From contig NZ_JAGGQJ010000004.1 of NCBI RefSeq assembly GCF_018613325.1, forward strand, positions 62,001 through 126,000: a stretch of 64,000 nt of DNA. Reading direction: 5' to 3'. Origin of the DNA: Bacillus sp. ISL-34 (lineage in GTDB: Bacteria; Bacillota; Bacilli; Bacillales; DSM-1321). Below the pieces are notes generated by a model. It was not told the origin of the DNA. It saw nothing but the letters and a program-made list of their open reading frames with translations, and searched no databases. Within the stretch, counting starts at the first letter, position 1; each line of letters begins with the position of its first letter. Position numbers and translations under genes: made by a program. Positions 27,024-36,070 of the stretch are shown in pieces.

Positions 27024-28058
27024 CTAAATACCTTCGAGCAGTGAGAACATCGGCAGCAAAACCGCCAAATAAATGGACACGATCAAAAGACCTATAATTG
27101 AAAACAGGAGAGGCTGAATGATTTTCAAGATTGCATTCATTCTCTCTTCAATTTTCTCCAGTATAAAACGACTGTAATGAAGCAGCTCCGCATCAAGTCT
27201 TCCGTATTTTTGACCATTTGCAGCGACCACCGGCAAATTCCCATCAAAATATGGGAGCTCCCGAAAAATCATTTCAAGTGATCTTCCCTCGATTAGATCA
27301 TCCTTAATGATATTGCATAGTTTTTGGTAAAACGGCTGCTGTTGATTTATCGAGAATAATTTGATGCTATCGTTAATCGATAGCCCTCCGGAGAGTAAGC
27401 CACTTAATTGGCTTGCAAAAAAATAAGTTTCGTATAATTTGATGAAGGTCCCGAATATCGGAATACCCATCAAAATCCGCCGCTGCCTTAATGGGCACAA
27501 TCCGTTAAACCAAAATCGTTTGAGCATATACAAGAATAGGAGCAATCCGAGTAAAAAGAAGGGGAGTGCTGGAAGAATGAATGTGGAAGCTGACATTAAT
27601 CTCAAGAGGGTATGCTGATCGACATCCATCGTGAAATAGATTGTCTGGAATTTAGGAAGGAGAACACTCTGAAGAATATAAAAAACGATGCCTACAAAAA
27701 AGACTAAGAATACGGGATACACCATTAACTTTTTTACTTTATCCATATCCTCGGTTCTTTTCTTCCAATATCGCCCTCCTTCTTTCAGCGCCCGTTCCAG
27801 GTCGCCGTATTGTTCTCCATAAAATATATAACTTACAAGCTGCGGATGAAAATTAAGATGGGTCAGCACCATGTGCAGCGGGTAACCGTTCCTTAAATCG
27901 GCTTTAGCCTGAGTGAAGTCTTCCGCTTTCTTCTTTGATTCCTGAAACTCAAGAAAATGTAAAGCGTCCGCCAAGGGATAACCATGATTCAATAATTCAC
28001 CTAGCTTCGAAATAAAGACCGCCTGCTCTTTTACCCTCCATTTACTTTTTGGTTTCAT
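27024..28058 (-). CDS. comGB: competence pilus membrane protein ComGB
   Basis: A GspF-family inner-membrane platform protein for pilus assembly. From the ATG at 28058, which overlaps the comGA end by 17 bases, the protein has 344 residues with three main membrane regions (about 105-130, 155-185 and 310-335) and two GspF repeats. The ribosome site is weak, consistent with coupling to comGA. Confidence 0.92.
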   Translation of the reverse strand: MKPKSKWRVKEQAVFISKLGELLNHGYPLADALHFLEFQESKKKAEDFTQAKADLRNGYPLHMVLTHLNFHPQLVSYIFYGEQYGDLERALKEGGRYWKKRTEDMDKVKKLMVYPVFLVFFVGIVFYILQSVLLPKFQTIYFTMDVDQHTLLRLMSASTFILPALPFFLLGLLLFLYMLKRFWFNGLCPLRQRRILMGIPIFGTFIKLYETYFFASQLSGLLSGGLSINDSIKLFSINQQQPFYQKLCNIIKDDLIEGRSLEMIFRELPYFDGNLPVVAANGQKYGRLDAELLHYSRFILEKIEERMNAILKIIQPLLFSIIGLLIVSIYLAVLLPMFSLLEGI

Positions 28059-29127
28059 GGTATACCAGCCGTTCATATTCCCCTGAATCCACATAGCCCA
28101 TCGCAACCGCTTTTCCGATTTCATCCTTCAATTGGCGGTAGCTGACCGTTGCCGTTCCTTCTTCATCTCCCATTATCCGGAGAACCTCAGCCAGGCTTTT
28201 TCCATAGAGCAATTCATAAACACTCGCCCTTTTATTCCTGGCAGTCATTTTGCAAGCAAAAGCACAGTCCCCTTTACATGTAAGACATCGCAATTCAACC
28301 AGCCGCTGTGCTGTCACGCCAATCAAACTCTGTTCAACCTCAAGCAAGCTGACACCAAATTCCAGTAACCTGGAGATGGCGCCCTTGGCATCCCGTGTAT
28401 GCATGGTTGTAAGTATCAAATGACCGGTTAATGCGGCACGCACTGCGATTTTGGCAGTTTCTGCATCCCTGACTTCCCCAACCATGATCACGTCAGGGTC
28501 ATGCCTCAGGACAGCTTTTAAACCGACAGAATACGTAATGCCCGCCTTTTCATTGATTTGGACTTGAAGTACCTTTTCGGATACATTTTCAATGGGATCT
28601 TCAAGTGTAATGATATTTCGATTGATCATCTCGTGGGCATGGTGAAGCAGGGAATATAATGTCGTGGTTTTTCCACTGCCGGTCGGACCGGTAAAAATGA
28701 GCATGCCATGGGAATGCTTCAGGAGTGCAATCAATTTTTGGACGGTGTTTGGAAATAAGGATAACTGTTCCAGAGGAAGGATATTCTGTTGGGGTATTAA
28801 GCGGATGACCAAACTTTCGAGATGGGCAGTGGGTAAAGTGGAAAGGCGGAGTCCGACAACCTGGTTTGCCAAATTAATGGTGAGGGCACCACTCTGGGGC
28901 CTCCTTTTCTCCCCTATATCCATCGAGGCAAGGAACTTCAAATGAGCGATCAGCCTTTCAGCTTCAAAGAATGATAATGTTTCCTGGGGTACAAGCCTAT
29001 TGTCTATCCTGAATTGGATGAGAGGTCCCTCCCTCCGAAAAAAAATGTGGATATCCGATGCAGATTCCTGTATGGCACGGGTTAATATTTTTTCTGCGGT
29101 CTTTTCAATCGAAATCAATTCATTCAT
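28042..29127 (-). CDS. comGA: competence pilus ATPase ComGA
   Basis: The GspE/PilB-type ATPase that drives the DNA-uptake pilus. The protein of about 361 residues has Walker A GPTGSGKTTT near 147, the Asp box LEDPIE near 175, Walker B DVIMVGEVRD near 210, and a cysteine cluster CLTCKGDCAFAC near 283. AGGAGGTG lies very close to the ATG at 29127; a TTG four codons later has a longer spacing and is the alternative start. First gene of comG. Confidence 0.95.
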   Translation of the reverse strand: MNELISIEKTAEKILTRAIQESASDIHIFFRREGPLIQFRIDNRLVPQETLSFFEAERLIAHLKFLASMDIGEKRRPQSGALTINLANQVVGLRLSTLPTAHLESLVIRLIPQQNILPLEQLSLFPNTVQKLIALLKHSHGMLIFTGPTGSGKTTTLYSLLHHAHEMINRNIITLEDPIENVSEKVLQVQINEKAGITYSVGLKAVLRHDPDVIMVGEVRDAETAKIAVRAALTGHLILTTMHTRDAKGAISRLLEFGVSLLEVEQSLIGVTAQRLVELRCLTCKGDCAFACKMTARNKRASVYELLYGKSLAEVLRIMGDEEGTATVSYRQLKDEIGKAVAMGYVDSGEYERLVYHETKK

Positions 29128-29189
29128 CACCTCCTATATTTCTTGTTGTAAGGATTCGACAACCTACGACAAATTCCTCCTTCAGAATA

Positions 29190-29219
29190 AAAAAATTTCC
29201 CGAAAAAAAATTTCGAGAA
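29190..29219 (-). terminator. candidate mgsR terminator
   Basis: On the minus strand CTCGAAA pairs with TTTCGGG around TTTTT and is followed by AAATTTTTTTATT. It sits nine bases after the mgsR stop and 63 bases before comGA. Confidence 0.5.
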
Positions 29220-29227
29220 TCATCATC

Positions 29228-29605
29228 TTACACGCTCATTTTCAAATCAAGCCTTTGGGAAACCAAATTTCTTAATGCGTCTACATTATGGCCTATCACC
29301 AGTTTTTCCCCGTCTATGAGGATGGGCCTTCTTAATAACTTCGGTTCTTTTGTTAATAATTGGATGACATTAGAAAGCATCATTTCGTCAATATTAACTT
29401 GTAAGTCTTTGTAAGCTTCACTTCTTGTTGCTAAGACTTCATCATGTCCTTCTGTTGTCAATTCAAGAATACTTTTTAACTCTGCAGTTGGAGTTTCTCT
29501 GAATAAATGTCGTTCATCGAAGGAAACATGATTGGCCCTTAACCATTTTTTTGTTTTTCGGCAAGATGTACAACTTGGGTACGAAAAGAAAGTTAACTGT
29601 GCCAT
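29228..29605 (-). CDS. mgsR: Spx-family stress regulator MgsR
   Basis: MgsR is an ArsC/Spx-like regulator that binds RNA polymerase and adjusts part of the general stress regulon in B. subtilis. The 125-residue protein has the redox motif CTSC at residues 12-15 and the RRPILIDGEKLVIG stretch near 95. The ATG at 29605 follows GGGAGTG; eleven codons of upstream frame are not conserved. I did not find a clear SigB promoter. Confidence 0.93.
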   Translation of the reverse strand: MAQLTFFSYPSCTSCRKTKKWLRANHVSFDERHLFRETPTAELKSILELTTEGHDEVLATRSEAYKDLQVNIDEMMLSNVIQLLTKEPKLLRRPILIDGEKLVIGHNVDALRNLVSQRLDLKMSV

Positions 29606-29818
29606 ACTAATCACTCCCCGTTCACAATTTGTATACATTTATAATCTATATAATCATTGTGTAATATTTGTACAATTAATGTATACTTTTTGCTTTATAA
29701 AACGGTTTAAATTGTGAATTTTTTTTAAACTAAAGCGAGTTAGCACTTTCTATTATTCCATTTTTTTCTGCCTGCATTATAATGAACGTAGGTAAACTAT
29801 GGAATACAGGAGGGTGTA

Positions 29819-30520
29819 ATGGAACAAACGTTAAAAATAACAAACGTGTTAGCAGATCCCACCAGATATTATATATATCAGCATATCGTGAACAACCATG
29901 GCGATGTATCGGTACAGCAAATCGCCGATTCTTTTAACATCCATCCAAATGTTGCCCGTCTACATTTGTCAAAACTTGAAGATATCGATATGTTGACCTC
30001 GGATGCCCGAAAGACCGGGAAAGGCGGTCGCCCGAGCCGGCTTTATCGATTATCTGATAAAGTCATTCAGCTTAACTTTCCATATAGGAACTATCAGCTG
30101 CTTTCAAGGATTGCAATCCAGTCGTTGATGACATTAGGGGAACAAGGAAAACAGGCTCTTTATGAAACGGGAAAAGTTTTCGGGGAGGAACTAATCAATC
30201 ACCAACTGGCCCTGAACTCGAAGTCGATCGATCGAATAGCTTTTGCGGAAAAAGTCAACATGCTTAAAAATGCGGCTATGATCGCAGGGTTATCTCCTGA
30301 AATACAAGCAAGCGAAGAAGAAAAGAAAATATACTTCCGTATCTTCAATTGCCCGTTTAAGGAAGTTACTGAAGTGGAGCCAAGGACAATCTGCTCCATG
30401 CACAATTCATTTTTAGAAGGTATGTTCGAAGCCTTGTTTGACAATGTCAATATTGTGGAATTAGAAAGTATGATATCTAATTGTGCAACATGCTCATACC
30501 AGGCTTCGGTTCTCATATAG
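29819..30520 (+). CDS. SufR-like winged-helix regulator with four cysteines
   Basis: A 233-residue regulator. The N-terminal ArsR/DeoR-type winged helix (about 5-80) has a recognition-helix region NVARLHLSKLEDIDML and a GKGGRPSRLYRL wing. The C-terminal part carries Cys178, Cys192, Cys222 and Cys225 in a layout like the iron-sulfur repressor SufR (FNCPF, ICSMH, NCATC). I infer binding of a metal or Fe-S cluster. It starts with an ATG after AGGAGGG and is divergent from mgsR. Targets are unknown. Confidence 0.85.
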   Translation: MEQTLKITNVLADPTRYYIYQHIVNNHGDVSVQQIADSFNIHPNVARLHLSKLEDIDMLTSDARKTGKGGRPSRLYRLSDKVIQLNFPYRNYQLLSRIAIQSLMTLGEQGKQALYETGKVFGEELINHQLALNSKSIDRIAFAEKVNMLKNAAMIAGLSPEIQASEEEKKIYFRIFNCPFKEVTEVEPRTICSMHNSFLEGMFEALFDNVNIVELESMISNCATCSYQASVLI

Positions 30521-30605
30521 AAACAAAAGGCATCCTTTACATTACCTTACAATTTCATTTATAATTATTTAGAATGTACACGACTAGACACAAGGAGGGA
30601 TTCGG

Positions 30606-30848
30606 GTGGAACGCATGTTCAGAGTATGTGGATTTTGGACAGGAATTATGGCAATTTTCTTTTATCTTGGCCATATGCATCAAACGTCTTTGCTTTTCTT
30701 TGCACAAACGATCTTTTTTGTACTTTTAAGTTATTTGAAATTATCTGAGCGCATGTATATTTATGTTTTCGGCGCCTATCTTACCGTTTTCTTTGCAGGA
30801 TTTTCCTACTGGAGCGTATTTATGATGACTCCGGGTACTGCGCATTAA
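30606..30848 (+). CDS. yqgY: DUF2626 membrane protein YqgY
   Basis: An 80-residue protein with three hydrophobic helices (about 5-22, 27-44 and 50-72), typical of the DUF2626 family. It begins at a GTG seven bases after AAGGAGG. Function unknown; the gene sits near yqgX/yqgZ as in B. subtilis. Confidence 0.88.
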   Translation: MERMFRVCGFWTGIMAIFFYLGHMHQTSLLFFAQTIFFVLLSYLKLSERMYIYVFGAYLTVFFAGFSYWSVFMMTPGTAH

Positions 30849-30866
30849 GGACAAGCAATATTACAT

Positions 30867-30896
30867 AACCCATGAATGTTGATTCATGGGTTTTTA
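30867..30896. terminator. terminator between yqgY and methyltransferase gene
   Basis: AACCCATGAAT pairs with ATTCATGGGTT around GTTG, followed by TTTAC; suitable for yqgY and, in reverse, for the converging gene. Confidence 0.8.
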
Positions 30897-30900
30897 CTTG

Positions 30901-32034
30901 TCACCATTCAGGAAAGATCCTTACACATTCAGCTATATTCTTCGATTGAAACAACACTTTGAAATGTTCACTAAATCCCCCTGGAACGATTAAACCCCGA
31001 ATTGCCCGATTACGCTTTGCCGTTATGGAGAATGGATCAGTACCCTTATGGTCTTTCAATTCCTCAAGTATCCCTGTTTTTAGCAAGAATTCATTTTGAA
31101 GAAAAAGCCCCTGATTGGTAAGATCCTTTCTTTTTCCAATTTCGATTAATGTGTCAAAATGGATATGTGTCGTCAAGTCCATATCACCAGGATACATGAG
31201 TGGATCTTTAATCATTTGATGCTGATAATAGCCCCTCAAGCTCCCTTGAAGATGAGCTGGCTCCTTCCATTCCCTTTCGGTATAGCCATAATCAATTGTA
31301 AGGAGAATGCCGGATTCGATACAGGAAACGATCTTCTCATATTCACGGACCATTTTTAGCGGAACTTCGTATCGTTGTTTTTCATTTAAGGTGATAGTTC
31401 GTACTGTAAGGTAAGATAGAATGTCAGGGTTGTCCAAAGGTTCCCTCACTTCTACCAAATCGCCTTCCTTTTCAGTGACGAATACCTCTACCAGGGCTCC
31501 CTTATACTTTTCAATCACATGTACAGGCAACGCGTCGAAAAGTTCATTTGAAAAGACGATTCCATTTACATTCGTCCGTTTTTCTAAACTGGCAGCAGAA
31601 ACTGCCTGTTTGAACATCCCTATACGTTCTTGCTGAAGCCTTCTATGAAATGGACTGCCATCCACAAGGATATAAGTCAGAGAGTCCCATATCTGCGGTT
31701 CCATTTCCTTTATGAAAACGAGGATATCATAAGCGAGCTTACCGTCACCTGCGCCGACCTCGATGATTCTTGGTGAAACTCCGCACCTTTTTATTAAATA
31801 AACGAACCATCTGGCCAGTGATCTCCCAAAAGCATCCCCAACATTGCCAGACGTATAAAAATCCCCTCTTGAGCCAATCTTCTTTTTTGCGCGTACATAG
31901 TAGCCTATATTTGGCGCATATAACACAGCTTCCATATAGTCATGATAGGAAATTCTTTTTTGGGGGCTTCCTGCAATCAATTCCATTACGTGATTTTTCA
32001 ACACAATGCCTCCGTCTCCATGATCTTCCATCAT
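30901..32034 (-). CDS. MidA/NDUFAF7-family SAM-dependent methyltransferase
   Basis: A 377-residue protein of the DUF185 family, related to NDUFAF7, an arginine methyltransferase for mitochondrial complex I. The start region (FMEAVLYAPNIGYY-like) and GDFYTSGNVGDAFGRSLARW near 58 are conserved, the SAM-binding IIEVGAGDGKLAYDIL is near 92, and FSNELFDALPVHV near 160 is the family's post-I region. The substrate in bacteria is not established. It is a single gene with a short terminator region. Confidence 0.88.
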   Translation of the reverse strand: MMEDHGDGGIVLKNHVMELIAGSPQKRISYHDYMEAVLYAPNIGYYVRAKKKIGSRGDFYTSGNVGDAFGRSLARWFVYLIKRCGVSPRIIEVGAGDGKLAYDILVFIKEMEPQIWDSLTYILVDGSPFHRRLQQERIGMFKQAVSAASLEKRTNVNGIVFSNELFDALPVHVIEKYKGALVEVFVTEKEGDLVEVREPLDNPDILSYLTVRTITLNEKQRYEVPLKMVREYEKIVSCIESGILLTIDYGYTEREWKEPAHLQGSLRGYYQHQMIKDPLMYPGDMDLTTHIHFDTLIEIGKRKDLTNQGLFLQNEFLLKTGILEELKDHKGTDPFSITAKRNRAIRGLIVPGGFSEHFKVLFQSKNIAECVRIFPEW

Positions 32035-32300
32035 ATGATTAAGCGTTCCTTTTCTTTATAAAACACATAAATAAGTTTTTTTATCGACAATCATACTCAA
32101 AACTAAATTTTAAAGTTCACAAAATGTTCAATTTTTTCATCTCGCAGTCAAAAGCGTGCCATCATTACAAATGAAAGTTTCCAGCAACACTTAATTCAGA
32201 GCAGAATCAAAGTCATGCACACTAGGTAAGACCCCGGTTTTTATATTCAGTATAGTTCCGGAAATGACCCATTTCAATATTTTTACATAATTTAGCACTT
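32035..32300. other. intergenic DNA without recognised feature
   Basis: The AT-rich stretch between the methyltransferase start and the yqgX terminator shows no convincing open frame, RNA motif or repeat. Nothing is claimed for it. Confidence 0.5.
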
Positions 32301-32330
32301 AAAATAAAACAGGTGCCATATGGCACCTGC
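32301..32330 (-). terminator. yqgX terminator
   Basis: On the minus strand GCAGGTGCCA pairs with TGGCACCTGT with no more than a minimal loop, followed by TTTATTTT. Confidence 0.8.
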
Positions 32331-32338
32331 AAAAGTCA

Positions 32339-32965
32339 TTATCTCAAAAAGGGATTAGTATTCTTTTCATCCAGAATGGTCGTGACAGGCCCATGACCAG
32401 GAAAAACGATCGTATCATCAGAAAGTGTCAGCAGCTTCGTTTCAATGCTATTTAACAGCACTGCCTCGCTTCCGCCTATTAAATCGGTTCTGCCTACGCT
32501 TCCTTGGAACAAGACGTCCCCTGAAAAGAGGAGACGTTGCTCCTTCGCATAATACGAAACGCTCCCTGGTGAGTGTCCGGGGGTTTCGAATACTTCGAAA
32601 GTGAATCCCCCAATAGTAAGTTCTTGCTCATTTGCCAGGAAGTGATCGGCAGGCTTCATGCGCATTGGATTTTCCGGGAACCAATTTTGGGAACCATTCA
32701 ATGCGGGATCAAGTAGCCACTTGGCCTCTTTTTCATGAATATATGCAGGTATCCCATAATGATCCCGAATAGCATCAAGAGCACCGATATGGTCAAAATG
32801 GGCATGTGTCAATAAGATCGCCAAAGGCTTTAAATTTTTTGTTTGTATGTACTGAATGATTTTCTGTGGCTCTTCACCCGGATCAAAAATGATGCAATCC
32901 TGCCCATCGGAAACTACATAACAATTCGTTTGCAGCGGGCCTAGAGGAATTTGTGTCCATTTCAT
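32339..32965 (-). CDS. yqgX: metallo-beta-lactamase-fold hydrolase YqgX
   Basis: A glyoxalase II-like metal hydrolase of 208 residues. Zinc ligands are visible in THAHFDHIG near 58, in TPGHSPGSVSYY near 138, in SGDVLF near 158 and in FPGHGPVTT near 197. The ATG at 32965 follows TTGGAG at nine bases. In B. subtilis the homologue has been linked to bacillithiol-dependent methylglyoxal metabolism; the substrate here is inference. Confidence 0.92.
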   Translation of the reverse strand: MKWTQIPLGPLQTNCYVVSDGQDCIIFDPGEEPQKIIQYIQTKNLKPLAILLTHAHFDHIGALDAIRDHYGIPAYIHEKEAKWLLDPALNGSQNWFPENPMRMKPADHFLANEQELTIGGFTFEVFETPGHSPGSVSYYAKEQRLLFSGDVLFQGSVGRTDLIGGSEAVLLNSIETKLLTLSDDTIVFPGHGPVTTILDEKNTNPFLR

Positions 32966-33198
32966 TTCCATCAACTCCAATATGATTTTCTATCTTCATC
33001 TTACACTAATTAAGCTGCTAATGTTAATCCAGTTTACTCAAGTCATAGAAGTGTCACCTATTAAACCTCGACAAATAATTGAAAAAATATTAAGATATTA
33101 ACAAATGCAATCTTTTCTACATATTTTTGGTAGTTGCTTTATTCTCTGGGTATATTATTAGGGATTAGGTATTCATTACGAAAAAAGGGGGTTTTGAC

Positions 33199-33372
33199 AT
33201 GATATTAATGGTAGTTTTCGGACTTGTGGCTATTTTAGGAGTAGTAGCTGTGTTTACCTCATTAAAAAAGAGAAACTTCTTAGGATTCATTTTTGCTGCC
33301 GGCAGTGCAGTCGTGTTTGGCTGGTTCACTGTCATGACTGTCATCAACAGCGGTTTTCCAGTTGCCCATTGA
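33199..33372 (+). CDS. yqgW: DUF2759 small membrane protein (YqgW-like)
   Basis: A 57-residue protein starting at an ATG seven bases after GGGGG. Two hydrophobic helices (2-20 and 29-50) surround SLKKRNFLGF, and the protein ends SGFPVAH, as in DUF2759 proteins. A good terminator follows the stop. It lies between yqgX and yqgU, the position of yqgW in B. subtilis. Function unknown. Confidence 0.85.
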   Translation: MILMVVFGLVAILGVVAVFTSLKKRNFLGFIFAAGSAVVFGWFTVMTVINSGFPVAH

Positions 33373-33375
33373 AGA

Positions 33376-33405
33376 AAAAAGCTCGCCATCCGGCGAGCTT
33401 TTGTT
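33376..33405. terminator. bidirectional terminator yqgW/yqgU
   Basis: AAAAGCTCGCC pairs with GGCGAGCTTTT around ATCC; it lies between two converging genes. Confidence 0.85.
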
Positions 33406-33413
33406 ATAGGTCA

Positions 33414-34586
33414 TCATGTTTGTTTGAACAATCTTTGTATTTGATGGGTTTTCATATCAATGATTTTCTCAAATTGATATCCATATAAGCAGAAGTTGCC
33501 ATCAAGCGAACAGCTTAATGGTTCATTTTCCATGTCCTTCATCAATTCTTCTTGTGTGCCTTTTTCCCAATTTAATTTAGTTAAGGTAAACCTTCCCTCA
33601 TATTGGTCCGCATCTTTTGATTCATTAGGAATAAACGTTATCAATTCCTTGTTTTTTTCAATGAAATCATAGGATGGAATCACCCAATCTGAAAAGCTTT
33701 TCAATAGTGGCACGGAAAAAGAGTGGATCGGCTTGTTTGTTGGATCATAAAATGCATATGTACCCCGATCTTGTTTTTCTGTCTCCACTTGAATCGTCAT
33801 CAGCGCTTGTTTCATTTTTTTAAAGTGAATGACATCGAGCATAAGGCTGTCCGTTCCATCCCCATTAAGCGCTTTTCTTTCTAGGGGTGCCGTCAAAGCA
33901 GGTTCTTCCCTGTCCCAATCGAGAAACATCAAATCTTTTTCACTTGCCCATTGAGCAAAGGGCTGTGGAAAGTCCAGAGTTTCCATTGTTTGTTCATCTG
34001 GATTCAACACATAACTGTTGTAGGTCCAATCTTCATAAAAACTCGATAAAAACAACCGGCCATCTTTAAATGAATTCCACTCATAAGCTAATTCATAGGC
34101 TGGGATCGCCACGGAATAGAGTGGATTTCCCGTTTTATCGAGAATTGTGATTGATGCTTTACCTGAAGAGGTGAAGGACGATAACAAAATATGCGTACCA
34201 GACGGACTGATCGATACTTCAGAAAACGCTAAAGCCGGCTGATAGAAAACGGAAGTATCATTCGTTTCCAAATTCCATGACATCAACTGGGATAATTCAT
34301 TACCATCCCGCTTCACAGAATATAAAATGGTTTTAGAATCCAGCCATCCAAAAATGGCTTCGATTTTTTCCGTTTCTGCAGTCGGGACCTTTAAATTGCT
34401 TACTGAAGTTTCCAGGTTTGATTGGGAGTGTTCTTTTTCCGTATCATTTACGGGTTTACTAAGGTCCTTGGAAGGCTCACAAGCCGAGATAAGAAGGATA
34501 GTGGAGATAAATAATGGGATGAAACACAACATCCTACAAATGGAAAGCCGCCTACAAAGTGCTGCTTTGGATACTTTAATCTCCAC
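33414..34586 (-). CDS. yqgU: YqgU-type lipoprotein with beta-propeller-like domain
   Basis: A secreted lipoprotein of about 390 residues. A signal peptide (hydrophobic about 19-34) ends in the lipobox LISAC with Cys36. The mature part has repeated WLD/W-type strands that suggest a beta-propeller. The GTG at 34586 lies only three bases after GGGAGG, which is too close for comfort; no ATG, TTG or GTG further downstream keeps the full signal with a better site. Function unknown. Confidence 0.85.
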   Translation of the reverse strand: MEIKVSKAALCRRLSICRMLCFIPLFISTILLISACEPSKDLSKPVNDTEKEHSQSNLETSVSNLKVPTAETEKIEAIFGWLDSKTILYSVKRDGNELSQLMSWNLETNDTSVFYQPALAFSEVSISPSGTHILLSSFTSSGKASITILDKTGNPLYSVAIPAYELAYEWNSFKDGRLFLSSFYEDWTYNSYVLNPDEQTMETLDFPQPFAQWASEKDLMFLDWDREEPALTAPLERKALNGDGTDSLMLDVIHFKKMKQALMTIQVETEKQDRGTYAFYDPTNKPIHSFSVPLLKSFSDWVIPSYDFIEKNKELITFIPNESKDADQYEGRFTLTKLNWEKGTQEELMKDMENEPLSCSLDGNFCLYGYQFEKIIDMKTHQIQRLFKQT

Positions 34587-34759
34587 ACACCTCCCACTTC
34601 AAAACTAAAAACGCCTGGCATATGTGAGCGAGACATTAGAAAGAGAGTAAGGATTAACCAATCGAATCCTTACGACTTTCATTATAAAGTAAAAAAGAGA
34701 AAATGTGGCGAATAATGATCTTATATTTTTTTGGCAGTATATCCCTTAGCGGAAATGTA

Positions 34760-35926
34760 TCACATATAAAGGCCTGCCATCAAAATCTTGACGGTATCTT
34801 CATATATCCCAGGCAAATGGGATAGCGGAAGCGGATTGATGCCCTTTCCCAATTCGATTGTGAATCCGCCGCGTTTGAATTCCTGAATGAACCAATCTTT
34901 ATATCCGGCATGGCTGTCAACGTATTGTACGGCCCGATATCCGCTGCGTTCCTCAAACTCCCTTGCAACATTCGCTGCCTCTTCAGGTTCATGTCCCTCA
35001 TATCCCCAATAGAATTCTTTTCCTTGGGTGTGAAGTGCAAGCACTCTTTCAAAATTCCGTCTTATGGCCAGCTCCTTCATGGCCAATGCTTCTGGTTCTG
35101 ATAACGCGGTCTCTCCTGGAAAATCTCTTGGGGCAGGGGCTTTTGGAATCTTTCTACGCTTTTCAATCTCCCAATTGGCAGGATATTGATTATTCAGGTC
35201 TACACCGCGAATATTGGCTTTCCAAGCATAGAAGGCATGATTGCCATTATTTATTTTTAAAACATCGATTTTCCCCTCTGCCGCCTCCTCCCCCTTTAGA
35301 ACAAGCTCGACTCCATCCGGATTCACCATTGCAACCATCGAAATGGTCATATCCCGATAGAAGGGCATACAATCCATTCCGCAAAGTGTACGATCATTCG
35401 TTACTGCCAGCAGAAAATCATTCAGCCATTTCATCAAGACCGCCGAAGTGATCCATTCATTAGCATGGAATGAACCGTTATAATGTATGATCTTATCACC
35501 TTGACCGATTCTTACCTCAAGGAGTTCTTTGCCCAACACACTCCTCCCGATCGATTCAACCTTAATAAAGGGGTAATGAAAAGATAGAATATCAAGATCG
35601 TCAAGAAGTGATTGATAATCATAGGGCTTGTCGGTGACAATCACGGGATTCATGACCCGGACGGGTACGGAAAAAGGTTTTTGTCCACTTTGATTCAACA
35701 ATGATACCCCATCGATGGGCAGCTGATATTGTAAAGCGATTTCGGCAAAATCGATATCTGACCGGGACTCTTCCTGAACAATGTATCCAGGTATCTGTAC
35801 TTCCATGCCATTTGGCAAAACCCCGCCTGTAATGGCGGGATTGGCATCCTCTATCAAAACCCGAGGAATTTGGAACAATTGACTGTAATATGCCAAATCA
35901 TCCCCGCTTCTGCTCACGACTTTCAT
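34760..35926 (-). CDS. yqgT: M14-family gamma-D-glutamyl-diamino acid peptidase (YqgT)
   Basis: A zinc carboxypeptidase-fold enzyme of 388 residues, related to the gamma-D-glutamyl-L-diamino acid endopeptidase I that cleaves spore or cell-wall peptides. The N-terminal part (about 1-90) resembles LysM-type wall binding. Zinc ligands are in NGSFHANEWIT near 152 and LALHTQG near 296, and the catalytic glutamate is in GGFTIELGKG near 362. The start follows GGCGGAGG. It has no obvious signal peptide. Confidence 0.9.
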   Translation of the reverse strand: MKVVSRSGDDLAYYSQLFQIPRVLIEDANPAITGGVLPNGMEVQIPGYIVQEESRSDIDFAEIALQYQLPIDGVSLLNQSGQKPFSVPVRVMNPVIVTDKPYDYQSLLDDLDILSFHYPFIKVESIGRSVLGKELLEVRIGQGDKIIHYNGSFHANEWITSAVLMKWLNDFLLAVTNDRTLCGMDCMPFYRDMTISMVAMVNPDGVELVLKGEEAAEGKIDVLKINNGNHAFYAWKANIRGVDLNNQYPANWEIEKRRKIPKAPAPRDFPGETALSEPEALAMKELAIRRNFERVLALHTQGKEFYWGYEGHEPEEAANVAREFEERSGYRAVQYVDSHAGYKDWFIQEFKRGGFTIELGKGINPLPLSHLPGIYEDTVKILMAGLYM

Positions 35927-36037
35927 TCAGCCTCCGCCCCCTTCATAGTTTTATCTTTATGAAGCAAAAGACAGAAAGATGTTCAGGAAGTCTCACGTGT
36001 TTCATAATTGTAATGGGTACTGATTCTCCTGAAAAAA

Positions 36038-36064
36038 CAAAAAAACCTGGATTGCGCCAGGTTT
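36038..36064 (-). terminator. yqgS terminator
   Basis: On the minus strand AACCTGG and CCAGGTT form a stem around CGCAAT, followed by TTTTTG, just after the yqgS stop. Confidence 0.8.
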
Positions 36065-36070
36065 CATTTT

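Noticed and set aside
29190-29219. ComK boxes before comGA
   Set aside because: Two GAAA-N5-TTT-like motifs are present, but only two bases separate them, not the spacings known for ComK, and the sequence fits a terminator for mgsR.
29605-29818. SigB promoter for mgsR
   Set aside because: A GTTTAA is present on the minus strand, but no GGGTAT follows at 12-15 bases.
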